NCBI GenBank assembly: GCA_946538875.1
Contig: CAMNHD010000090.1
Coordinates: 1-6,602, forward strand
Origin: an uncultured Treponema sp.
GTDB taxonomy: Bacteria > Spirochaetota > Spirochaetia > Treponematales > Treponemataceae
DNA: 6,602 nucleotides
Direction: 5' to 3'
The notes under the pieces were generated by a model. It saw nothing but the letters and a program-made list of their open reading frames with translations, made no database searches and was not told the DNA's origin. Position numbers and translations under genes: made by a program. Position 1 is the stretch's first letter. Every line of letters begins with the position of its first letter. Shown here piece by piece: positions 1 through 5,315 of this stretch.

Positions 1-753
1 GGTGCGGCTCTTGGAACAAGCATTGCTGAATATGCCGGTGCCATTTATCTCCTGGCTGTGACAATCGCGATGCGCAAAAAGCTTTCAACTGGTCCCGGGC
101 TTAAGGAAATCATCCATGCAAAAATCAAGCCGTATTTTTCTTCTATAAAATTAGGGGTCAATACCGCACTGGAGGATTTTCTCTGGAATCTGGGAAACCT
201 TTTCCTTATCCGCATTTTGAATTCAATTGATGAACGGGCGGCGGGCATTTATTCCATGGTGTTCACTGTCGAGGTTATCTTTGTTGTCATCATCGGAGCC
301 CTGGGCAACGCGACGCTGACTGTAAGCGGAGAAGCTACCGGCTCCAAGAATCTCGTGCTGTACCGCAAAGTGGTGACGACTTCACTGCGCTGGGCCTTTA
401 CGGTTTCCGCACTAGCCTTGATATTGATACGGATTTTTCCACGTCAGACGCTCAGGCTCTTTTCAAAGGATCCTCAGATTATCGAAATGTCGGTGATATA
501 TATAATTCTTGTTGCAGTGAATCTGTTCGGGAAATCCGCAAACATAATCGTCGGCAACGGTATACGCGGTTACGGCGACACAAAGTGGATGCTTGCCACA
601 CAGATTCTCGGGACAATAGATGTCATTGGTATTTCTCTGTTGTTTGTCAATGTCCTGAAATGGGGAATGCCCGGCGTCTTTGTGGCAATTCTCTTTGACG
701 AGGCCTTGAGGGGAATCATAAACTTTATCCGATACAGGCGGATTGTATTCTGA
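1..753 (+). CDS. MATE family efflux transporter, C-terminal part (5' end outside window)
   Basis: This is the last 250 residues of a multidrug and toxin extrusion (MATE) antiporter, an inner-membrane protein that exports cationic compounds in exchange for H+ or Na+. The frame is open from base 1, so the start lies outside; MATE proteins are usually about 450 residues, so roughly half is missing. The visible part opens with the glycine/alanine-rich helix GAALGTSIAEY typical of the end of the first MatE repeat. It continues through the second repeat: a helix carrying LED near residue 58, the loop LFSKDPQ near 153-159, the conserved RGYGDTKW near 189-196 (RG.GDT is a family hallmark), and a final helix ending in the basic tail RYRR. 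Several hydrophobic segments of about 20 residues match the second six-helix bundle. Substrate cannot be read from sequence. The next gene starts 90 bases downstream on the same strand; no convincing terminator lies between them. Confidence 0.9.
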   Translation, partial: GAALGTSIAEYAGAIYLLAVTIAMRKKLSTGPGLKEIIHAKIKPYFSSIKLGVNTALEDFLWNLGNLFLIRILNSIDERAAGIYSMVFTVEVIFVVIIGALGNATLTVSGEATGSKNLVLYRKVVTTSLRWAFTVSALALILIRIFPRQTLRLFSKDPQIIEMSVIYIILVAVNLFGKSANIIVGNGIRGYGDTKWMLATQILGTIDVIGISLLFVNVLKWGMPGVFVAILFDEALRGIINFIRYRRIVF

Positions 754-830
754 CTGTGCTTTAAAAACGCCAGAGTGAAGCTCCTGGTACTAGATTATTT
801 TAAGCATTAGGTGTAATATTTTTAGCACAT

Positions 831-835
831 AGGAG
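831..835 (+). promoter_or_regulatory. Shine-Dalgarno site that decides a TTG start
   Basis: AGGAG lies 8 bases before the TTG at 844. It is the reason for choosing this rare start codon for the small membrane protein. Confidence 0.7.
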
Positions 836-843
836 TTCTTTAC

Positions 844-1113
844 TTGCAAAACAAAACGTCTTTTATTCTGGGACTTCTCAGCTTAATCGGTATAATTGCA
901 GTTTATGTTGGACTGGCTCTTACAGGATTCTCTGATGAAAACGCCAATCCTGTTCTGAAATTCGCCTATATCTTTGGACTATTTCTTTTCCTTGTGCTGC
1001 CCATTGTAGGGCTTGCCAAAAACAGAGGTTTCTCAGCCGGATTGATTCTCTGCATAGTGGCACTTGCCGTGCAGCTGGCTGTAATAGCGCTGTCAATCGC
1101 CGCCAGTGTATGA
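844..1113 (+). CDS. small three-helix membrane protein, function unknown
   Basis: I do not recognise this 89-residue protein. It starts at TTG, which is supported by AGGAG at 831-835 with an 8-base gap; no ATG or GTG codon nearby is as well placed. Nearly the whole chain is hydrophobic. Three likely transmembrane helices lie at about 6-27, 36-57 and 63-87, joined by a short acidic loop (SDENANP) and a short basic loop (KNRG), so the KNRG loop is probably cytoplasmic. It has no signal peptide and no cysteine pair or catalytic motif. It resembles the small DUF-type integral membrane proteins common in bacteria, but I cannot name a family. It may be co-transcribed with the MATE gene 90 bases upstream, or use a weak AT-rich promoter around 790-820. 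It converges with the SUMF1 gene 38 bases further on. Confidence 0.75.
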   Translation: MQNKTSFILGLLSLIGIIAVYVGLALTGFSDENANPVLKFAYIFGLFLFLVLPIVGLAKNRGFSAGLILCIVALAVQLAVIALSIAASV

Positions 1114-1151
1114 GCACTGTTTACGCGGCGCCTTGACAACACAACCCCCGG

Positions 1152-2756
1152 CTATTTTTTAGTGCGGCAGAGTCTTATGCCGATGTAACCGCTGTACCAG
1201 ACAGCCTGGGCAGGTTCCGTGGAACTGCGGTCTGATACGGAGCACTCGAACTTACTTCCATAGTAACCGCCACGCATAATCCGCTGCCTGCCACGCTCAG
1301 GACCAGTCGGGTTTGAACTGCCGCCTTCCTGGTAGTAATCGCGCCTGTACCAGTCCCAGCACCATTCACTGACATTTCCGCTCATATCGTAAAGCCCCAG
1401 GCTGTTGGGCTTTTTGGTTCCAACTTCATGCGGACCCTTTGAACTGTTCATTTCGTACCATGCCACTTCATCCAGATTATCGCTGCCGGAATACCTGAAC
1501 CCATGAGAATCTGCTCCTCCCCTTGCGGCATATTCCCATTCCGCCTCCGTAGGCAGCCTGAATCCGTCCGCAGAAAAATCGCACTGTATGTTTTCGCCGC
1601 TGCCGCTGTAGCATGGCGTAAGCCCTTTAAGCTCGCTGAGTTTGTTGCAGAAGTCAACAGCATCGTACCAGGTGGCCTTGTCGTACGGCTTTCTGTCCCC
1701 CTGATTCTTTTCCACATCGCGGTTAAGGACTGTGGCGTACAACTCCTTGGTCACCTCGAACTTGCTAAGTTCAAAGCTTCCGACTGTCACCTGATGCACC
1801 GGTCCCTCGTCCTTTGTTCCCTCATCATTTCCCATATCGAATGAACCGCCCTCGATGCTTACCATCTGCTCTTCAATGCAGGCAAGCGCTTCAAAGGCTC
1901 CTGGGATGTTACGGTAGAATTCGTCTGTGCTGTGGTCAAAGTCAAAGCAGAGCACATCTGATCCCGGGAAAGCCGCCACCACGGAACCGTTCTGCACAAG
2001 CGCAAATTCTTCAAGTTCAACTGTGGCTCCGGCCGGGTCAAAGTCTTCGCCCTGCCATGAATATGTGTTGTTCTCCACACTTGTATAAAGCGACTCATGC
2101 ACGGTCTTACCGGCACTGTTCTTTATCGCGAACTTAAGATAATACTCGGCGCCTGCATACACGCCGTCAGCTTCTGCCTCGCGTCTGTTCGAATATGCAG
2201 AGAATTTTGGCCATGTGGTGTAGAGTCCTGCCCAATAGTTCCTGCGTACCTTTTTGTAACCGTCAGTCACAATCTTTTCAATAGCCGCTTTTTCATAAGA
2301 CGGCTCAGCAAAGTAATGGAGTGTAAACGAATAGACCGGCCCCTGCGCTTTTTGCTCAGAGTCCTTTCCCTTGGGAGCCGGAGGTGTTTCTATGACAAAA
2401 CGGTCAAGGCTGTCAAAGTCTATTACATAGGGCAGCGTGGAACACCAGAACTGTTCATATTCGCGGCAAAGTCTAAGCCAGCCTTCATACAAGCCCTTTT
2501 CACCGTAAAGGTCATTTCCCGGGAAACCATTACGGATAGCCTCTGACAATTCCTTGTAAGCGGTTCCTGCATCTTTTGCGGCACTGGTCGGCTCAGATTC
2601 CATTGCCTTCCAGTAAGAGCCAAGGGCATGAACGAACTGCTCGCGGTTTTCGTACTGTCTGCCGGCTGAATAATAGTCAGAATATGACTGTGCGGCGGCA
2701 CCAACGGATGCAGTGGCAAGCATGGCTGTCAACAATGCGGCGGTGATTTTTTTCAT
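1152..2756 (-). CDS. secreted SUMF1/formylglycine-generating-enzyme-like domain protein
   Basis: This 534-residue protein begins with a clear Sec signal peptide (MKK, hydrophobic core, probable cleavage after AAA at about residue 22), so it acts outside the cytoplasm. Residues about 27-110 are helical and resemble a TPR unit (YYSAGRQYENREQFVHALG). A middle region of about 140-275 has no recognised motif. Residues about 297-532 form a SUMF1 (FGE-sulfatase) domain: MVSIEGGSFDMG at 298, FELSKFEVTKELY at 328, GFRLPTEAEWEYAARGG at 398, GLYDMSGNVSEWCWDWY at 454, RIMRGG at 492 and GIRLC near the C-terminus. True formylglycine-generating enzymes have two cysteines five residues apart after RGG; here the first is Ser501 and only one Cys (505) is nearby. 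A catalytic role on sulfatases is therefore unlikely and a ligand-binding or structural role is more probable. The start is supported by GGAG 8 bases upstream. It is a single-gene unit with its own promoter. No clear terminator is seen in the 38 bases before the convergent neighbour. Confidence 0.9.
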   Translation of the reverse strand: MKKITAALLTAMLATASVGAAAQSYSDYYSAGRQYENREQFVHALGSYWKAMESEPTSAAKDAGTAYKELSEAIRNGFPGNDLYGEKGLYEGWLRLCREYEQFWCSTLPYVIDFDSLDRFVIETPPAPKGKDSEQKAQGPVYSFTLHYFAEPSYEKAAIEKIVTDGYKKVRRNYWAGLYTTWPKFSAYSNRREAEADGVYAGAEYYLKFAIKNSAGKTVHESLYTSVENNTYSWQGEDFDPAGATVELEEFALVQNGSVVAAFPGSDVLCFDFDHSTDEFYRNIPGAFEALACIEEQMVSIEGGSFDMGNDEGTKDEGPVHQVTVGSFELSKFEVTKELYATVLNRDVEKNQGDRKPYDKATWYDAVDFCNKLSELKGLTPCYSGSGENIQCDFSADGFRLPTEAEWEYAARGGADSHGFRYSGSDNLDEVAWYEMNSSKGPHEVGTKKPNSLGLYDMSGNVSEWCWDWYRRDYYQEGGSSNPTGPERGRQRIMRGGYYGSKFECSVSDRSSTEPAQAVWYSGYIGIRLCRTKK

Positions 2757-2783
2757 AAATAAAACTCCAGAGATATTAAAGGC

Positions 2784-2813
2784 AATTGCAAAACCATGCG
2801 GTTTTAAACAATT
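2784..2813 (-). promoter_or_regulatory. 30-bp imperfect dyad in the leader of the SUMF1-domain gene
   Basis: On the + strand the arms are AATTG (2784-2788) with CAATT (2809-2813), and AAAACC (2790-2795) with GGTTTT (2800-2805), around a 4-base loop ATGC. A 1-versus-3-base asymmetric gap separates the two arm pairs. It sits between the predicted promoter and the start codon, so it could be an operator or an mRNA leader hairpin. There is no T-tract after it, so it is not an ordinary terminator. Which role it plays cannot be decided from sequence. Confidence 0.5.
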
Positions 2814-2825
2814 ACTACCTTCAAA

Positions 2826-2834
2826 ATTATAACA
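2826..2834 (-). promoter_or_regulatory. extended -10 promoter of the SUMF1-domain gene
   Basis: Read on the minus strand, this is TGTTATAAT: a perfect -10 hexamer (TATAAT, 2831 to 2826) with the TGn extension. The -35 position is poor (TTTCCT at 17-bp spacing), which is usual for extended -10 promoters. It predicts a transcript start near 2819 and a leader of about 60 bases that includes the dyad at 2784-2813. A consensus-like TTGACA at 2872 to 2867 is 35 bases from this -10 and cannot pair with it. Confidence 0.55.
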
Positions 2835-2929
2835 TTATGTCTTTGTTTAGGAAAGTCTAAAGTTCATGTCAAGGAAAACCGTAATTATTTTTTTTACTAT
2901 CTCTGCGGCCCATTCTGGTGCTAAGGGTG

Positions 2930-3023
2930 TTCCGGCACTCACTCCCGTTCGGTGTCCGCCTGCGGCGGCCACTGCTGCGCATGCCTCCATACCCTGCCGT
3001 GCCTGCTTTGCGGAACCGCAGGC
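2930..3023. repeat. GC-rich palindromic island, candidate dispersed repeat
   Basis: About two-thirds G+C, in contrast to the AT-rich flanks. It holds two hairpin-forming segments: 2952-2972 (GTG, mismatch, CCGCC, loop TGC, GGCGG, mismatch, CAC) and 3001-3023 (GCCTGC paired with GCAGGC, with an inner palindrome TGCGG-AA-CCGCA at 3009-3020). CCTGC and its complement recur through it. It ends exactly where the -35 box of the SRP RNA promoter begins. The design resembles REP-like intergenic repeats, but only one copy is in the window, so the repeat call is inference. Confidence 0.35.
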
Positions 3024-3052
3024 TTTACAAAGTTGCAGGAAAATGATATAGT
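3024..3052 (+). promoter_or_regulatory. sigma70-type promoter of the SRP RNA gene
   Basis: TTTACA (3024-3029, five of six to TTGACA), a 17-base spacer, and TATAGT (3047-3052, five of six to TATAAT), preceded by TGA as an extended -10. It predicts initiation at about 3059-3062, which matches the 5' end of the SRP RNA closing stem. This is one of the strongest promoters in the window, as expected for an abundant stable RNA. Confidence 0.8.
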
Positions 3053-3058
3053 GTTGGT

Positions 3059-3167
3059 ATTGGTTCAGATGCTTTGCACATCTCCGCTAGAAAACCCCGC
3101 CAGATTCGGAAGAAAGCAACGGTATTTAGATGGAGGTGGTGCCGAAGTCTATCTGAACCTTTTTTTT
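3059..3167 (+). ncRNA. ffs: signal recognition particle RNA, small bacterial (4.5S) type
   Basis: This RNA binds Ffh to form the signal recognition particle, which delivers nascent membrane and secreted proteins to FtsY at the membrane. The apical domain IV is diagnostic: ACCCCGCCAG (3094-3103), UUC-GGAA-GAA with the GGAA tetraloop at 3108-3111, then AGCAACGGU (3115-3123). This gives the symmetric CCAG/AGCA internal loops contacted by the Ffh M domain. The rest folds into the expected rod. GGUUCAGAU (3062-3070) pairs perfectly with AUCUGAACC (3151-3159). CUUUGCA (3072-3078) pairs with UGCCGAAG (3140-3147) with one bulge. CAUCUCC (3079-3085) pairs with GGAGGUG (3132-3138) with one G-U pair. 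There is no Alu domain, so it is the short form of about 100 bases. A promoter at 3024-3052 and a T8 tract after the closing stem frame it. The exact ends are uncertain by a few bases. Confidence 0.93.
3151..3167 (+). terminator. ffs: intrinsic terminator of the SRP RNA gene
   Basis: The 3' arm of the RNA's own closing stem (ATCTGAACC) is followed directly by eight T residues (3160-3167). The mature RNA's terminal helix therefore doubles as the terminator stem, a common arrangement for short SRP RNAs. Confidence 0.75.
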
Positions 3168-3169
3168 AC

Positions 3170-3199
3170 AAAAAAAATCCGGCATCATCTGACACCGGA
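3170..3199 (-). terminator. intrinsic terminator of the decarboxylase gene / operon
   Basis: Read on the minus strand, the stem CCGGUGUC - AGAU - GAUGCCGG (8 pairs, two of them G-U) is extended by a U-A pair and followed by a run of eight T residues (3177 to 3170). It lies about 30 bases after the decarboxylase stop codon. It faces the SRP RNA terminator with only three bases between the two T-tracts. Confidence 0.85.
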
Positions 3200-3228
3200 A
3201 ATCTGTTCATAAAGAATTGTATTTCACA

Positions 3229-4446
3229 TCACTGTGCGTCGGGCTCGACTGGATTGTCAAATTCATCCCTTACACCATCATCAGTGATATAGTAGGTTTT
3301 TATAGGCGGGAACCCATTAAAGCACACGCTTGCGTATGTGGATGTGTATGCACCAGTAGTAAGCCAATACACCTTATCGCCAATCTTAAGATCCACAGGA
3401 AGCTTGTACTTGATGTCTTCATACATGATGTCGGCACTGTCGCAGGTTGGACCTGCAATTATGACTTCCCCTTCCTTTCCGGAAGTTCTTTCAGTAACAA
3501 CCGGGTACTTAATAGACTCGTCAAGCGTTTCGATAAGACCGTTGAACTTGCCGGCATCCAGATAGACCCAGCGCTGGAGTGCAGTGTTATTCTTGCGGCT
3601 CATAAGAACCACTTCAGAAGTAAGGATACCGGAATCTCCGACCAGTGAACGTCCCGGTTCCAATACAATCATCGGCACATCGTCACCAAAGTCGTCATGC
3701 AGATAACGGGTGATTTCAGAAGCATATTCCTTCAGTTCGTTGGTAGGCTGAATATAATGGGCAGGAAAGCCGCCGCCCATGTTGATCATAGAAAGCCTGA
3801 TGCCCTCTTCCTCTTCCAAGGAACCAAAGAGGTACTTTGTCTTTGCAATGGCATCGTTCCACTGACCAATGTCACGCTGCTGACTTCCTACATGGAAACT
3901 GATGCCGTAGGGAGTAAGCCCCATGTCACGGGCCTGTACAAGCAGATCATAGGCCATGTCTGGATGGCATCCAAATTTTCTGGAAAGCGGCCAGTCTGCG
4001 GTTGAGGAGTTTTCTACCAGGATACGCACATAAACACGTGAACCGGGTGCAAACTTGGCGATATTCTTAAGGTCTTCCTTGGAATCTGTGGCAAACATGC
4101 GGACACCCTTTTGATAAAAGTATTCCACATCCCTGGCCTTTTTGATTGTGTTTCCATAAGACACACGCTCTGGAGAAATTCCCAGCCCTAGAACCTTGTC
4201 CAGTTCGTAACGTGATGCAATGTCAAAGTTAGAACCAAGGGCATCAAGCATCTTGAGCACAGGCACCCCGGGATTTGCCTTGACAGCATAATAAACGTGT
4301 GCGTACGGAAAAGCGTCACGCAGGCTGATAAAATGTTGCTTTATGCTGCGCAGATTGATAAAGATATTTGGCGTAGCAAAATCCTTGGACACCTGCAGAA
4401 AGCGGTTCCACTCAGAATCGGTAACATACTCCTCTCGGTTAAACAT
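3229..4446 (-). CDS. ornithine/lysine decarboxylase, PLP-dependent, alanine-racemase-fold (group IV)
   Basis: A 405-residue cytoplasmic enzyme that removes CO2 from ornithine (to putrescine) and possibly lysine (to cadaverine), the entry step of polyamine synthesis. The N-terminal TIM barrel carries the PLP lysine in YYAVKANP (Lys56). It also has FHVGSQ (His185, stacks on the cofactor), the phosphate-binding GGGFP (224-228) and EPGRSLV (263-269). The C-terminal beta domain has the active-site cysteine in GPTCDSAD (Cys335, with Asp336) and GAYT..YA...FNGF (367-379), where the tyrosine contacts PLP across the dimer. The length fits short eukaryotic-type and bacterial ODCs. The specificity helix alone does not let me separate ornithine from lysine preference, so no symbol is given. 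The ATG at 4446 follows three tandem TAGG units that supply the ribosome site. It is the last gene of the minus-strand unit, 58 bases after larB, with a likely internal promoter and a strong terminator. Confidence 0.9.
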   Translation of the reverse strand: MFNREEYVTDSEWNRFLQVSKDFATPNIFINLRSIKQHFISLRDAFPYAHVYYAVKANPGVPVLKMLDALGSNFDIASRYELDKVLGLGISPERVSYGNTIKKARDVEYFYQKGVRMFATDSKEDLKNIAKFAPGSRVYVRILVENSSTADWPLSRKFGCHPDMAYDLLVQARDMGLTPYGISFHVGSQQRDIGQWNDAIAKTKYLFGSLEEEEGIRLSMINMGGGFPAHYIQPTNELKEYASEITRYLHDDFGDDVPMIVLEPGRSLVGDSGILTSEVVLMSRKNNTALQRWVYLDAGKFNGLIETLDESIKYPVVTERTSGKEGEVIIAGPTCDSADIMYEDIKYKLPVDLKIGDKVYWLTTGAYTSTYASVCFNGFPPIKTYYITDDGVRDEFDNPVEPDAQ

Positions 4447-4448
4447 GT

Positions 4449-4460
4449 CCTACCTACCTA
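4449..4460 (-). repeat. three tandem TAGG units forming the decarboxylase ribosome site
   Basis: On the minus strand TAGGTAGGTAGG ends 2 bases before the ATG. The middle AGG lies 6 bases before it, within usual Shine-Dalgarno spacing. A tetranucleotide tract at this place could slip in length and shift spacing, but three copies is short. Confidence 0.6.
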
Positions 4461-4483
4461 CAGAAATTTCTTATGTAAACGCG

Positions 4484-4512
4484 ATAATACACATATCAAA
4501 GAATTTAATCAA
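4484..4512 (-). promoter_or_regulatory. likely internal promoter for the decarboxylase gene
   Basis: Minus strand: TTGATT (4512 to 4507, overlapping the larB stop codon), a 17-base spacer and TATTAT (4489 to 4484, five of six to consensus). It predicts a start near 4477 and a leader of about 30 bases. The match is good but this is AT-rich sequence, so confidence is moderate. Confidence 0.5.
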
Positions 4513-5299
4513 TGGGAAAACCCCTTGATTTTCCAAGAGGTTTCCCGAGCGCCAGCCTGTTTATCTGAGTGGCAATATAGCCAGCCCCGAAACCGTTGTC
4601 TATATTCACCACACTCACCCCGTTTGAGCAGGAATTGAGCATGGTAAGCAGTGCGGCCAGGCCTCCAAAACTTGCCCCGTAGCCCACAGATGTAGGGACC
4701 GCAATCACAGGCACACTCACCAGGCCACCCACCACGCTGGCAAGTGCTCCTTCCATACCAGCAGCCACAACCACCACATTTGCCTTTCCAAGCTTGTCAC
4801 TCTGAGAAAGAAGTCTATGCAGACCGCTCACGCCAACGTCATAGATACGCTCCACGTAAGACCCAAAATACTCGGCAGTGTGCGCCGCCTCCTCCGCAAC
4901 AGGGATATCCGATGTACCCGCAGTGCAGACGGCGATGTTTCCCTCTCCGCCACCGCCTGTCTCTCCTGTCACAGAATCTCCGCACCAGAGAATTCTGGAT
5001 ACATCATCGTACTGAACCTCAGGAAGCACGGCCTTAACCGCCTGTGCCTGCTTAAGGCTTGCCCTTGTCCCGAACACACGTCCCTCGGTCTCAAACAGTT
5101 TTTTATAGATTTCACAAAGATATCCGTCAGATTTACCAGCACAGTAGACAACCTCGGCAAAGCCTGTGCGCTCTTTTCTGCCTGAGTCCAGATGAGCAAA
5201 GCCCATGTCAGTGACGCCGGAATTTCTAAGTTCCGCCTCAGCCTGGTCAACACTTATTTCACCGCCGCCAAGTCTTTCCAAAATACCGCGAACATCCAT
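4505..5299 (-). CDS. larB: nickel pincer cofactor biosynthesis protein LarB (NaAD carboxylase/hydrolase)
   Basis: LarB carboxylates the pyridinium ring of nicotinic acid adenine dinucleotide and hydrolyses the phosphoanhydride. This gives pyridinium-3,5-biscarboxylic acid mononucleotide, the first intermediate of the nickel-pincer nucleotide cofactor of lactate racemase and related LarA enzymes. The PurE-like C-terminal domain is highly conserved: CTAGTSDIPVAEEA (125-138), YDVGVSGLHRLL (153-164), AAGMEGALASVVGGL (179-193), VPTSVGYGASFGGLAALL (201-218), LNSC (221-224) and VNIDNGFGAGY (231-241). Cys224 in LNSC is by position the likely nucleophile. The N-terminal domain has GFAHLDSGRKERTGFAEVVYC. 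I chose the ATG at 5299 (264 residues) over the GTG at 5305: AGAGGTG lies 3 bases before the ATG but overlaps the GTG, leaving the latter no usable site. It starts 16 bases after the GGDEF-like gene stops. No larC, larE or larA is in the window. Confidence 0.95.
   Translation of the reverse strand: MDVRGILERLGGGEISVDQAEAELRNSGVTDMGFAHLDSGRKERTGFAEVVYCAGKSDGYLCEIYKKLFETEGRVFGTRASLKQAQAVKAVLPEVQYDDVSRILWCGDSVTGETGGGGEGNIAVCTAGTSDIPVAEEAAHTAEYFGSYVERIYDVGVSGLHRLLSQSDKLGKANVVVVAAGMEGALASVVGGLVSVPVIAVPTSVGYGASFGGLAALLTMLNSCSNGVSVVNIDNGFGAGYIATQINRLALGKPLGKSRGFPID
4514..4546 (-). promoter_or_regulatory. 13-pair mRNA hairpin inside the 3' end of larB
   Basis: On the minus-strand RNA, GGGAAA pairs with UUUCCC, CC with GG past a one-base bulge, then a U-G pair and CUUG with CAAG, around a loop GAAAAU. 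It covers codons 252-262 of larB, just before its stop. No T-run follows (AUUGAUUAAA), so it is a weak terminator at best. It may protect the 3' end of an upstream transcript or attenuate read-through into the decarboxylase gene. Confidence 0.5.
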
Positions 5300-5315
5300 G
5301 TGCACCTCTTTTTGA

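Noticed and set aside
767..789. Small hairpin after the MATE gene (CCAGAG with CTCCTGG)
   Set aside because: Short stem with a bulge and no T-tract; not convincing as a terminator.
1114..1165. Inverted GCACT/AGTGC pair and T6 between the convergent genes
   Set aside because: The arms are only five bases with a 42-base loop, and the T-run is part of the SUMF1 gene's last codons and stop; no clear terminator for either gene.
1503..2546. Three + strand ORFs of 107-149 codons and several - strand ORFs in other frames
   Set aside because: All overlap the SUMF1-domain gene, which has a signal peptide and continuous family motifs; the others are shadows.
2867..2872. Perfect TTGACA on the - strand as -35 for the SUMF1 gene
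   Set aside because: At 17-bp spacing the -10 would be TAAACA, a poor match. The good TATAAT is 35 bases away. The extended -10 alone is the better explanation.
2847..2990. 47-codon ORF on the - strand through the GC-rich island
   Set aside because: No ribosome site before its ATG, low-complexity Ala/Gly peptide derived from palindromic DNA, and it runs into the SUMF1 gene promoter region. Kept only as part of the repeat hypothesis.
2866..3292. Several overlapping + strand ORFs of 60-90 codons
   Set aside because: They cross the SUMF1 promoter, the GC island, the SRP RNA and the decarboxylase terminator; they have no ribosome sites and no protein-like patterns.
5300..5305. GTG start two codons upstream for larB
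   Set aside because: AGAGGTG overlaps this GTG, leaving no usable ribosome site, whereas it sits properly for the ATG at 5299.
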